Assembly: GCA_963843275.1 (NCBI GenBank)
Contig: CAWJJM010000010.1
Coordinates: 124,001-188,000, forward strand
Direction: 5' to 3'
Origin: CAWJJM01 sp963843275
GTDB lineage: Bacteria > Acidobacteriota > Thermoanaerobaculia > Multivoradales > JBCCEF01
Length of the DNA stretch: 64,000 nt
Part shown: piece after piece, positions 14,283 to 23,484 of the stretch
Layout of the letters: each line of letters opens with the position of its first letter
Position numbering within the stretch: position 1 is the stretch's first letter
Position numbers and translations under genes: made by a program
Notes under the pieces: model-generated
The model's database searches: none
Seen by the model: only the letters and a program-made list of their open reading frames with translations
Told to the model about the DNA's origin: nothing

Positions 14283-16019
14283 ATGGCCAGACCTTCCAAA
14301 GCCGCCCCGAGCCGCTTCGGCGAGCTGCTGCTCAAGAGCGGCAAGGTCACCGCGCAGGACATCGAGCAGGGCCTGGCTCTGCAGCAGGAGGAGGGCGGCC
14401 GCCTCGGCACCTGCCTGGTGCGCCTGGGGCGCCTGAAGGAGGAGGAGCTGATGGAGCTCCTCTCGCAGCACTTCGGCGTCCCCTCCGTCGACCTCCAGCA
14501 GATGGAGATCGACCCGGGCGTCCTGAAGATCATCCCCCCCGACATCGCGCGCAAGTACACCATCCTGCCGGTCTCGAAGGCGGGCGCCACGGTCACCTTG
14601 GCGATGATCGACCCGACCAACGTCTTCGCCATGGACGACGTCAAGTTCATGACCGGCTACCGGGTCGAGCCGGTGGTGGCCTCCGAACGGGTGCTGCGCG
14701 CGGCGATCGAGGAGCACTACGGCTCGACCCACGCCATCGAGCTGAAGAAGGTGATGGAGGACCTCACGGAGGAGGTCGACTCCGACCTGGAGGTGCTCGA
14801 CGAGGAGGAGGAGCTCGACCTCGCGAGCCTCGAGGAGGAGTCCGAGACGGCGCCGGTGATCAAGCTGGTCAACATGGTGTTGACCGACGCCATCAAGCGC
14901 GGCGCCTCCGACATCCACATCGAGCCCTACGAGCGCGACTACCGGGTGCGCTACCGGATCGACGGGCTGCTCTACGAGATGATGCACCCGCCGCTGAAGC
15001 TGAAGGAGGCGATCACCAGCCGCATCAAGATCCTCGCGAAGCTGGACATCGCCGAGAAGCGCCTGCCGCAGGACGGCCGCATCAAGATCAAGACGCGGAT
15101 CGGGGGACGGGTCAAGGACCTCGACTTCCGGGTCTCGGTGCTGCCGACGATCTTCGGCGAGAAGATCGTCATGCGGCTGCTCGACAAGGACAAGCTCATG
15201 CTCGACATGACCAAGCTCGGGTTCGACCCCGAGTCGCTGCGGTCGTTCGAGCACGCCATCCTGCGGCCCTACGGCATGGTGCTGGTGACCGGTCCGACCG
15301 GCTCCGGCAAGACCAACACCCTGTACTCGGCGCTGCAGCGCATCAACAAGACCGAGACCAACATCATCACCGCCGAGGACCCGGTCGAGTTCAACATCGC
15401 CGGGATCAACCAGCTCCAGACCAAGGAGCAGATCGGGTTGAACTTCGCGGCCGCCCTGCGCAGCTTCCTGCGGCAGGATCCCAACGTGATCCTGGTCGGC
15501 GAGATCCGCGACTTCGAGACGGCGGAGGTGGCGATCAAGGCGGCGATGACCGGGCACCTGGTGCTCTCGACGCTGCACACCAACGACGCCCCGTCGTCGA
15601 TCAACCGGCTGATGAACATGGGCATCGAGCCGTTCCTGGTGGCCACGTCGGTGCACCTCATCGTGGCCCAGCGGCTGGTGCGGCGGATCTGCTCGTTCTG
15701 CAAGGAGCCGCTCGAGGTGCCGGAGGTGGCCCTCGCCGAGCTCGGCTTCACCGAGCGCGACATCGCGTCGCTCGAGCTGTTCCGCGGGCGCGGCTGCGAG
15801 CGCTGCAGCCAGACCGGCTACAAGGGCCGGATCGGGCTCTACGAGGTGATGCGGGTGACGGACGAGATCCGCGAGCTCATCCTCTCCGGCGCCTCCGCGG
15901 TCGAGCTGCGCCAGAAGGCGCTGGAGGACGGCATGATCGGGCTGCGCGAGAGCGGCCGCCGCAAGATCCGCGACGGCATCACCACCGCCGAAGAGGTGAT
16001 GCGCGAGACGTTCGCGTAG
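14283..16019 (+). CDS. pilB: Type IV pilus extension ATPase PilB
   Basis: A 578-residue GspE/PilB-type secretion ATPase. Residues about 10-150 form the MshEN/N1 domain (RFGELLLKSGKVTAQDIEQ). An acidic segment at about 165-190 leads into the ATPase with Walker A GPTGSGKT at 337-344, Asp and Walker B boxes (LVGEIRDFETAEVA) and the His box (GHLVLSTLHTNDA). A zinc-binding tetracysteine is present at C470/C473 and C505/C508. It powers pilin assembly, in line with pilQ at the far end of the window. I start it at the ATG at 14283, 30 nt after the glycosyltransferase stop; the frame is open further upstream but overlaps that gene. No pilT, pilC or pilin gene lies nearby. Confidence 0.95.
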   Translation: MARPSKAAPSRFGELLLKSGKVTAQDIEQGLALQQEEGGRLGTCLVRLGRLKEEELMELLSQHFGVPSVDLQQMEIDPGVLKIIPPDIARKYTILPVSKAGATVTLAMIDPTNVFAMDDVKFMTGYRVEPVVASERVLRAAIEEHYGSTHAIELKKVMEDLTEEVDSDLEVLDEEEELDLASLEEESETAPVIKLVNMVLTDAIKRGASDIHIEPYERDYRVRYRIDGLLYEMMHPPLKLKEAITSRIKILAKLDIAEKRLPQDGRIKIKTRIGGRVKDLDFRVSVLPTIFGEKIVMRLLDKDKLMLDMTKLGFDPESLRSFEHAILRPYGMVLVTGPTGSGKTNTLYSALQRINKTETNIITAEDPVEFNIAGINQLQTKEQIGLNFAAALRSFLRQDPNVILVGEIRDFETAEVAIKAAMTGHLVLSTLHTNDAPSSINRLMNMGIEPFLVATSVHLIVAQRLVRRICSFCKEPLEVPEVALAELGFTERDIASLELFRGRGCERCSQTGYKGRIGLYEVMRVTDEIRELILSGASAVELRQKALEDGMIGLRESGRRKIRDGITTAEEVMRETFA

Positions 16020-16195
16020 ACCCGGGATCCCCGCACCCGACGCCGGATCGACCGCCGCCGGCGGCGTCCGGAGGCCCCCGGGCGTCCGCGCGGGCGGCAG
16101 CCGCGACCGCGTCGACAGGCCGCGCCGACCGCGCCCGGGAGCGCCGCGCCGGTGTTCCGCGGCCCCGACGAGCAGACACCCCCCCGCCCCCTGCG

Positions 16196-16249
16196 ATGAA
16201 GCCTCCCGACCCGCGGCCGGTCCCGGCGCCGCCGCCGCGTCCACGATGA
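16196..16249 (+). CDS. Possible 17-codon proline-rich leader ORF
   Basis: An ATG at 16196 opens a 17-codon frame in which 9 residues are proline, including a Pro-Pro-Pro run. It ends in a TGA that overlaps the ATG of the SGNH hydrolase (ATGA). The arrangement would allow translational coupling, and polyproline can stall ribosomes lacking EF-P. In such GC-rich DNA this may be chance; no Shine-Dalgarno is evident. Confidence 0.2.
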   Translation: MKPPDPRPVPAPPPRPR

Positions 16250-17361
16250 GACGCGGCCGCCCTCTGGTCGCCCGACTCCTCGCCCTCCTCCTCGGGCTGA
16301 CGGCCGGGCTCGGGGTCGCCGAGCTCGTGGTACGCGTCGCCGGCGTGGCGCCGGAGGTGAGCCCGATCCGGCGCGGGCGCCTGCAGCTCTCCGACGACCC
16401 GCGGTTGATCTTCGAGCCGGTCCCCGGCATGGTGGTCGCCGGCGCCGCGGACCTCTGGGACGAGTACCCCGGCGCGGCGAACCGGCTCGGCTACCGCGAC
16501 CGCGAGCACAGGCTGGAGAAGCCGCCGGGGACCTTCCGGATCGTCGTCCTGGGGGACTCGGTCGCCGCCGGCTGGGGCGTCGAGCGGCGCGAGGACACGC
16601 TGCCGGCGCGGCTGGAACGGGACCTCGCGGAGCGCGGACGGCCGACCGAGGTCCTCAACTTCGCGGTGACCGGCTACAACACCGACCAGGAGGTCGAGAC
16701 GTTGGCCTCCCGCGCCCTGCCCTACGCCCCCGACCTCGTCCTCGTCACCTACTGCCTCAACGACCGCCGGCCGCCCGATCCCCGCATCGTCGCGGCGCTC
16801 GAGAAGGCGGCGGCGCGTCCCGGGGCGGTCGCTCCCTCCCGCCTCGCCTCCGACCTGCGCCGCGCCCTGTTCGCGAGCGCCCTCTACCGCACCGTCCGCT
16901 TCCGTTGGCTCGACGACGGCGACGCCGCCGAGGCGCTGGCGGCAGGCACCGCGGGAGCCGAGCGGCGGCCCCCGCGGCCGGACGAGGTCGGCGATCGCTG
17001 GGCGGACGGGCGCCCGGTCGCCGGACCCGCCGCGGTCGAGGCCGCCTTCGACCGCCTGGCGCACCTCACCCGGGAGGCCGCCGCCGCGGGGCGTCCGTTC
17101 CGCGTCGCAGTGGTCGTCTTCCCCTACCTCCGCGACCTCTTCCAGGAGCGGTACCCGGAGCACCGCGAGCACGTCGCGAAGCTGGCCGAGCGGCACGGGT
17201 TCGCCCACCTCGACCTCACCGACGCCTTCGAGCGCTGCGCCCGGGACGGTGGGCGGCTGGCGTTCGACCGCTACCATCCGAACGCCCGCGGCCACCGCTG
17301 CGCGGCCGCCGCGGTCAGCCGCTTCCTGATCTCCGCCGACCTGGTGCCGGCCCCGCGCTGA
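16246..17361 (+). CDS. SGNH/GDSL-family hydrolase
   Basis: A 371-residue protein with an N-terminal hydrophobic anchor or signal (residues about 8-30) and an SGNH-hydrolase domain. Block I is VVLGDSVAAGWGV with the catalytic Ser (about residue 105), followed by the Gly block (NFAVTGYNTDQEV), the Asn block (VTYCLND) and the catalytic Asp-His pair in DRYHPNARGH near residue 345. Such enzymes are esterases or acetylhydrolases, often acting on cell-envelope glycans; the substrate cannot be told here. The 226 nt between pilB and this gene contain no other feature apart from a short Pro-rich frame whose stop overlaps this start. Confidence 0.82.
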   Translation: MRRGRPLVARLLALLLGLTAGLGVAELVVRVAGVAPEVSPIRRGRLQLSDDPRLIFEPVPGMVVAGAADLWDEYPGAANRLGYRDREHRLEKPPGTFRIVVLGDSVAAGWGVERREDTLPARLERDLAERGRPTEVLNFAVTGYNTDQEVETLASRALPYAPDLVLVTYCLNDRRPPDPRIVAALEKAAARPGAVAPSRLASDLRRALFASALYRTVRFRWLDDGDAAEALAAGTAGAERRPPRPDEVGDRWADGRPVAGPAAVEAAFDRLAHLTREAAAAGRPFRVAVVVFPYLRDLFQERYPEHREHVAKLAERHGFAHLDLTDAFERCARDGGRLAFDRYHPNARGHRCAAAAVSRFLISADLVPAPR

Positions 17362-17431
17362 CCCCGCCGGGCTTCCGGGCGGGCGCGCGACGGCCGATCT
17401 CCCGAGCGGCCGGGCGCGGCGGCGGGCCGCC

Positions 17432-17641
17432 TCAGCGGCGGGGCGTCTCCTCGCGGTCCACCGGCGCCGCCGGTGCCTGCGTCTTCTTCACCGCCGACAG
17501 GATCCCGATCCCGACCAGGCAGACGACCCCGACGCCGATCCACACCGGCGGCACGCCGGCGAGAAAGGCGCCGTAGGCCAGGCCGCCGATCAGGATGATG
17601 AAGCCGATCAGGTAGATCGTGAAGTTCTGGCTGCTCTGCAT
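17432..17641 (-). CDS. Small two-helix membrane protein
   Basis: A 69-residue protein with two predicted transmembrane helices (about residues 8-29 and 33-52) and a charged C-terminal tail containing Lys-Lys-Thr-Gln. The ATG at 17641 is preceded by a strong GGGAGGTG Shine-Dalgarno, which argues that it is a real gene. I recognise no family. It is transcribed convergently to the SGNH hydrolase gene and divergently from fabI, so it is probably monocistronic. Confidence 0.7.
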   Translation of the reverse strand: MQSSQNFTIYLIGFIILIGGLAYGAFLAGVPPVWIGVGVVCLVGIGILSAVKKTQAPAAPVDREETPRR

Positions 17642-17748
17642 GGTCACCTCCCGTGCCGTTCGCGGCGGGAGGCTGCAAGGCGCGTTCCCCCCGCCGCCCG
17701 GGGCGCCGGGCGGGCGGCGCGATCGGCCGGCCCGCCCGGGGCGCGGGG

Positions 17749-17754
17749 TAAGAT
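17749..17754 (+). promoter_or_regulatory. -10 element of fabI, probable leaderless start
   Basis: TAAGAT ends 7 nt before the fabI ATG at 17762, so transcription would begin at or next to the A of the start codon. No Shine-Dalgarno fits in the intervening sequence. Confidence 0.5.
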
Positions 17755-17761
17755 CCCCCGC

Positions 17762-18553
17762 ATGATCGAGATCGACCTTTCCGGCAAGCGGGGGCTGGTG
17801 ATGGGGGTGGCGAACGGCAGGAGCCTCGGCTGGGCGATCGCCGAGCGGCTCCGGGAGGCCGGCGCCGAGCTCGCCTTCAGCTACCAGGGGGAGCGGCTGC
17901 GCGGCGAGCTCGAGAAGCTGACGGCCGAGCAGGCCGGACGCCGCCTGTACGACTGCGACGTCACCCGGCCCGACCAGCTCGACGCGATGTTCGGCGACCT
18001 GGCGAGCGCCTGGGGACGGCTCGACTTCGTCGTCCACGCCATCGCCTTCGCGCCCCGTGCCGCCATGGACGGGCGCTACATCGAGACGACGCGGGAGGAC
18101 TGGCTGACCGCGCTCGAGATCTCCGCCTACTCGCTGGTCGCCGTGGCGCGCCACGCCGAGCCGCTGCTCGCCGACGGTGCCGGCATCGTCACGCTCAGCT
18201 ACTACGCCGCCGAGAAGGTGGTGCCGAAGTACAACGTGATGGGGATCGCCAAGAGCGCCCTCGAGGCCAGCGTGCGCTACCTCGCCTACGAGCTGGGGCC
18301 GAAGAACGTGCGGGTGAACGCCGTCTCGGCGGGCCCCGTCCGCACCGTGGCGGCGCGCTCGATCCCCGGGTTCCTCAAGATGTACGGCCGGGTGGCCGAG
18401 ATGTCCCCGCTGCACCGCAACGTGACCCATCGCGAGGTGGGCGACCTCGGCCTCTTCCTGCTCTCCCCGCTCGCCGGCGGCATCACCGGCGAGACGGTCT
18501 ACGTCGACGCCGGGTTCCACGTGATGGGGATGGAGCTCGAGAGCGAGGGCTGA
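17762..18553 (+). CDS. fabI: Enoyl-[acyl-carrier-protein] reductase FabI
   Basis: A 263-residue short-chain dehydrogenase of the FabI type. It performs the last reduction of each fatty-acid elongation cycle, using NAD(P)H. The dinucleotide site is GVANGRSLGWAIA, the FabI form of the Rossmann glycine loop. The catalytic pair is in LSYYAAEKVVPKYNVMGIAK (Tyr-x6-Lys with the extra upstream Tyr typical of FabI), and the C-terminus has the ITGETVYVDAGFHVMGM signature. Length is normal. The gene appears monocistronic, with a -10 hexamer only 7 nt from the ATG and a hairpin just after the stop. Confidence 0.95.
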   Translation: MIEIDLSGKRGLVMGVANGRSLGWAIAERLREAGAELAFSYQGERLRGELEKLTAEQAGRRLYDCDVTRPDQLDAMFGDLASAWGRLDFVVHAIAFAPRAAMDGRYIETTREDWLTALEISAYSLVAVARHAEPLLADGAGIVTLSYYAAEKVVPKYNVMGIAKSALEASVRYLAYELGPKNVRVNAVSAGPVRTVAARSIPGFLKMYGRVAEMSPLHRNVTHREVGDLGLFLLSPLAGGITGETVYVDAGFHVMGMELESEG

Positions 18554-18556
18554 GCC

Positions 18557-18577
18557 CCCCGCCGCGGCACGGCGGGG
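18557..18577. terminator. Hairpin between convergent fabI and tonB-like gene
   Basis: An 8-bp perfect stem (18557-18564 with 18570-18577) and a 5-nt loop lies between the two convergent stop codons. There is no T-run. It could serve both strands. Confidence 0.4.
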
Positions 18578-18625
18578 CGGCGGGGCCTCCGGCGGACCCC
18601 ACCGCCCGGGTCCCCCGGCGCCGCC

Positions 18626-19297
18626 TCAGCGCAGCTCGAACCGGACGCTGATCGTCATCAGGACCGGCACCGGGCGGTCGTGGAGCGTGGCGGGCTCGTA
18701 GCGCCACCGGCGGACCGCGTCGACGGCCGACTCGGTGAGGCCGAAGGGGAGCCCCGCGAGCACCTCGACGTCGCCGATGCGGCCGCGCGCGTCGAGGACC
18801 ACCCGGAGCACGACGACGCCCTGGACCCGCACCCGCCGGGCGGCCTCGGTGTAGAGCGGCGGCGGCGCGTCGATCGCCCGCGGCCGCGCGATCGCGCCGC
18901 CCAGCACCAGCGGGCCGGAGACCTCCTCCTCCTCCGGCGGCGGCGGGTCCGGCACGTCGACGATCCAGTCGCCGAGCGGGGCCGGCGCGGGCTCGTCGAG
19001 CAGCGCGACCTCGCGCAGCGGCTCGGGATCGTCCGGGGTGGGGTCGGGGATCGGGACCCGCAACCGCTCCTCCTCCGGCGGGCGCTCGGCGGGGGGCCGG
19101 GGCGGCCGGAAGCGGACCGGGCGCACCACGAAGAGCGACCGCGGCGCCTCCTCGGCGGCCGCGATCTCGCCGCCGCCCGGGTGCGGGACGAGCAGCAACG
19201 CGAGGTGGAAGGCCACGGCGACCCCCAGCGCCAGCCGCAGGCGCCGCCGCTCGTGCAACTCGTCGGCGGAATCGAACCGGACGTCCTCGTCGTGCAT
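18626..19297 (-). CDS. TonB-family energy transducer
   Basis: A 223-residue inner-membrane protein. Residues 1-20 are charged and cytoplasmic, about 21-40 form the transmembrane helix (LALGVAVAFHLALLLVPHP), about 65-130 are a Pro/Glu-rich periplasm-spanning arm, and about 140-223 are a TonB C-terminal domain (PLYTEAARRVRVQGVVVLRVVLDARGRI ending in AVDAVRRWRYEPAT). TonB proteins pass proton-motive energy to outer-membrane transporters. No ExbB/ExbD lies nearby. The ATG at 19297 has an AGGAGGAG Shine-Dalgarno 4-6 nt upstream, and the gene follows sufE by 83 nt on the same strand. Confidence 0.9.
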   Translation of the reverse strand: MHDEDVRFDSADELHERRRLRLALGVAVAFHLALLLVPHPGGGEIAAAEEAPRSLFVVRPVRFRPPRPPAERPPEEERLRVPIPDPTPDDPEPLREVALLDEPAPAPLGDWIVDVPDPPPPEEEEVSGPLVLGGAIARPRAIDAPPPLYTEAARRVRVQGVVVLRVVLDARGRIGDVEVLAGLPFGLTESAVDAVRRWRYEPATLHDRPVPVLMTISVRFELR

Positions 19298-19380
19298 GCC
19301 GCTCCTCCTCTCCGGCCGGGGCGGAGCCCGGCGCCTGGACGACGTCGCGAGGAAGAGCGCGGCCGCGCTCGGACCACTTG

Positions 19381-19854
19381 CTAGGGATTGGACCCGGCGG
19401 CGGCGCTTCCGGTTCCTGCCACCTGCCGGCGGATCTCGGACTGGGCCTTGGTCACCATGCCCATCAGGCCCATCGACTTCCCCATCGACAGCTCGCGGCC
19501 GAAGATCCGGTAGACGACGTCCTGCGGCACGGCGAGCACCTCCTCGACCGGCTGGCCGGAGAGGCCCCGCGCGAGGAGGACGGCCAGCGACTTCGCCGAC
19601 ACGCCCTGGGGGTTCTCCACCGCGAAGTGGAGGTCGAAGGTGCCGTCGCCGCGCGGCGACGCCCACACGAACGCCTCCGACTCGCAGCCCGGCACCCGAT
19701 GGGACCCGGCGAACGGACGGCGCGCCACCTCCGGAGGCACCTCGCGGAACCGTTCCCCGAGGTCCAGCAGCAGCGCGATCCGGTCGTTGCGATCGGGGAG
19801 CAGGTCGAGGCTCTCGAGCAGCTCCGCCAGCGGCGCGGGGATCCTCGGCGGCAT
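19381..19854 (-). CDS. sufE: SufE-like cysteine desulfurase sulfur acceptor
   Basis: A 157-residue protein of the SufE/CsdE family. The conserved pattern is R-x-x-G-S-H-x-V-P-G-C-E-S-E (here about residues 47-60), with the sulfur-accepting Cys at about 57. It takes persulfide from a SufS-type desulfurase for Fe-S cluster assembly. The C-terminal half has the family GLSGQPVEEVLAVPQDVVYRIFG stretch. Its ATG lies 5 nt after the stop of the sulfurtransferase gene, so the two are co-transcribed and both handle sulfane sulfur. No sufBCDS genes are in the window. Confidence 0.88.
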   Translation of the reverse strand: MPPRIPAPLAELLESLDLLPDRNDRIALLLDLGERFREVPPEVARRPFAGSHRVPGCESEAFVWASPRGDGTFDLHFAVENPQGVSAKSLAVLLARGLSGQPVEEVLAVPQDVVYRIFGRELSMGKSMGLMGMVTKAQSEIRRQVAGTGSAAAGSNP

Positions 19855-19859
19855 CCGGC

Positions 19860-20741
19860 TCAGCGCGGCAGGCGCGCCCCCGCCCCCTTCTCGACCGGCA
19901 CGCCCACCAGGTTCCCCCACTCCGTCCAGCTGCCGTCGTAGTTCCGCACCCGCTCGAAGCCCAGCAGGTAGGAGAGCACGAACCAGGTGTGGCTGGAGCG
20001 CTCGCCGATCCGGCAGTAGACGACCACCTCGTCGGCGGGGGAGAGGCCGCACTCCTGGCGGTAGATCGCGGCCAGCTCGCCGGCGGGCTTGAAGGTGCCG
20101 TCCGGGGCCACCGCCCGCCCCCACGGGACGTTGCGGGCACCCGGGATGTGCCCGCCGCGCAGGGCCCCCTCGTCGGGATAGTCCTCCATGTGCAGGCGCT
20201 CGCCGGTGTACTCCTCCGGGCTGCGCACGTCGATCAGCGGCAGGCCGTCGCGGACGTGCGCCAGCACACGGTCGCGGAAAGCGCGGATGCGGGCGTCGTC
20301 GCGGTCGGGGGCGCGGTAGTCGGAGGGCGCCGGGGCGGGCGTCTCGCGGCTCGTCGGCCGCCCCTCGTCGAGCCACTTCCGGCGCCCGCCGTCCATCACC
20401 CGGGCGCGCCGGTGCCCGAAGAGCTGGAAGATCCAGAAGGCGTAGGCCGCCCACCAGTTGTTCTTGTCGCCGTAGAAGACCAGCGTCGTCCCCTCGCCGG
20501 CCCCGATGCGGCGCATCAGCCGCTCGAAGCCCTCGCGGTCGAGGACGTCGCGGCGCACCGGATCGTTGAGGTCCCGGGTCCAGTCGACCTCCACCGCGCC
20601 GGGGAGATGCCCGGAGGCGTAGAGCAGCGGATCTTCGTTCGACTCGACGACCCTCACCCCGGGGTCGTCGAGATGCTCCGCCACCCAGTCGGTGGACACC
20701 AGGACCTCCGGGTGGGCGTATCCGCGCTCGCTGATCTCCAT
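19860..20741 (-). CDS. Thiosulfate/3-mercaptopyruvate sulfurtransferase (tandem rhodanese)
   Basis: A 293-residue protein with two rhodanese domains. The N-terminal one (about residues 12-125) is structural; the C-terminal one (about 155-285) carries the active site CRIGERSSHTWFVL. That loop matches thiosulfate sulfurtransferases of the CysA/ThtR type more than mercaptopyruvate enzymes (CG-S-G-V-T). It transfers sulfane sulfur through a Cys persulfide, probably in the cytoplasm as no signal peptide is visible. The start is the ATG at 20741 with a GGAGG Shine-Dalgarno. It is the first gene of the sulfurtransferase-sufE-tonB unit. Confidence 0.92.
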   Translation of the reverse strand: MEISERGYAHPEVLVSTDWVAEHLDDPGVRVVESNEDPLLYASGHLPGAVEVDWTRDLNDPVRRDVLDREGFERLMRRIGAGEGTTLVFYGDKNNWWAAYAFWIFQLFGHRRARVMDGGRRKWLDEGRPTSRETPAPAPSDYRAPDRDDARIRAFRDRVLAHVRDGLPLIDVRSPEEYTGERLHMEDYPDEGALRGGHIPGARNVPWGRAVAPDGTFKPAGELAAIYRQECGLSPADEVVVYCRIGERSSHTWFVLSYLLGFERVRNYDGSWTEWGNLVGVPVEKGAGARLPR

Positions 20742-21000
20742 GGGCCGCCTCCGCTTCCGGTGCTCGAGGACGACACTACCACCCGTCCTCGGGCGCACCG
20801 CCTCCCCGACGGCGCCGCGCGCGGAGCGCCCCGCACCCGACGGTCCGCACGCGGCGGCCCGCCGCGGCGCCGCCCTCCGCCCACCCGTCGCCCACCCCGC
20901 GAGACGGGGCCGGTCCGCGGCCCCTGGGGTAACATGCCGCCCCGCCGCGCAAGCGGTCCCGGCAGCTTTCCGATCGAGATCCAGGCAGCGAGGAGGACCC

Positions 21001-22254
<1,254 letters not shown>

Positions 22255-22277
22255 GGCCGTCCCCTCGGCTCGCCGGC

Positions 22278-22308
22278 GGCGCCCGGCCGGTCTCTCCGGT
22301 CGGGCGCC
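22278..22308. terminator. Strong hairpin between icd and the antiporter gene
   Basis: A 13-bp stem (22278-22290 with 22296-22308), one G-T pair, and a 5-nt loop lies 24 nt after the icd stop, between two convergent genes. It probably ends transcription from both sides, although a clear T-run is missing. Confidence 0.6.
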
Positions 22309-22400
22309 GTCCGTCCTGACGGCCGGTGCACCGCGGCCCCGTCCCGCCCCGGCCCCTCCTCGGCCGGCGGTCCCCGCCCCTCTCCGGGTCCGCTGCGGCG

Positions 22401-23348
22401 TCAGGCGTACAGCCAGACGATGTAGGCGAGATAGCCCGCGACGAGCAGGCCGCCCTCCCAGCGGCCCAGGCGGCCGCGGAGGGTGAGCAGCGGCACCACG
22501 GCGACGCTGAAGGCCAGCATCACCAGGTAGTCGGGGAGGAACTCGCGGGGGGCGACCGGCAGGGGACGGACCAGGGCGGCGGTGCCGAGGATGCCGAGGA
22601 CGTTGAACACGTTCGACCCCACCAGGTTGCCGAGGACGATGTCCCCCTCGTGCCGGCGGGCCGCGACCAGGCAGGAGGCGAGCTCGGGCAGGCTGGTGCC
22701 GAGCGCCACCAGCGACACGCCGACCACGCGCTCCGGGACGCCGGCGCCGCGGGCGATGCCGACCGCGCCGGCGACCAGCAGCTGCGCCCCGCCGGCGAGG
22801 AGCAGCACGCCGGCCGCCACCGCCAGCAGCGAGACGGCCGGCCGCCAGGTCGGGCCGCCGGGGAGGCCGTCCGCCGTCGCCGACGCCGCGGGCGGTCCGG
22901 CGCGCCGCGACTCGACCACCAGCACCACCAGGTAGACGACCAGCAGGGCCACCAGCAGCAGGCCGTCCCAGCGGCCGAAGACCCCGTCCCCGGCGAGCGG
23001 CAGCACCAGCGCGCTGGTGAGGACCATGAACGGGATCTCCCGCCGCAGGAAGGCGGCGCGGGCGACCAACGCCGCGACCAACGCCGACGCTCCGAGGATG
23101 AGCCCGAGGTTGGCGATGTTCGAGCCCAGGACGTTGCCCAGCGCGACCTGCGGCGCGCCCTGCAGCGAAGCGGCGAGCGTCGCCGCCAGCTCGGGGCTGG
23201 AGGTTCCGAAGGCCACCACGGTCAGCCCGACCACCAGCGGCGCCACGCCGAGGGCGCGGGCCAGCGACCGCGCCCCGCCGACCAGCAGCTCGCCGCCTCC
23301 GTAGAGCAGTCCGATGCCGGCGACGATGAGGGCGACGTCGAGGAGCAT
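22401..23348 (-). CDS. Ca2+/Na+ antiporter (YrbG/CaxA type)
   Basis: A 315-residue integral membrane protein of the CaCA superfamily. Two inverted homologous halves are visible, each with an alpha repeat: GTSSPELAATLAA with GNVLGSNIANLGLILG in the first, and GTSLPELASCLVA with GNLVGSNVFNVLGILG in the second. The acidic residues in these repeats bind the cations. About ten hydrophobic segments are present. The ATG at 23348 has no Shine-Dalgarno; a TATGCT lies 8 nt upstream, consistent with a leaderless transcript. Confidence 0.9.
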   Translation of the reverse strand: MLLDVALIVAGIGLLYGGGELLVGGARSLARALGVAPLVVGLTVVAFGTSSPELAATLAASLQGAPQVALGNVLGSNIANLGLILGASALVAALVARAAFLRREIPFMVLTSALVLPLAGDGVFGRWDGLLLVALLVVYLVVLVVESRRAGPPAASATADGLPGGPTWRPAVSLLAVAAGVLLLAGGAQLLVAGAVGIARGAGVPERVVGVSLVALGTSLPELASCLVAARRHEGDIVLGNLVGSNVFNVLGILGTAALVRPLPVAPREFLPDYLVMLAFSVAVVPLLTLRGRLGRWEGGLLVAGYLAYIVWLYA

Positions 23349-23356
23349 TCGCCGGG

Positions 23357-23362
23357 AGCATA
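23357..23362 (-). promoter_or_regulatory. -10 element of antiporter gene, probable leaderless start
   Basis: TATGCT on the minus strand ends 8 nt before the ATG at 23348. The arrangement repeats what is seen at fabI and ccmA. Confidence 0.35.
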
Positions 23363-23484
23363 CCGTCCCGCCCCGCGAAAGGCCGGGTTCCGTGCGGTAG
23401 ACTGCGCAGCCGCGAGCCGGTGGCGGCGCCCCGTCCCCGGCCCCATCCCCCGCCCGACGTTTCGTACCTCTCGTGGAGACCGGA

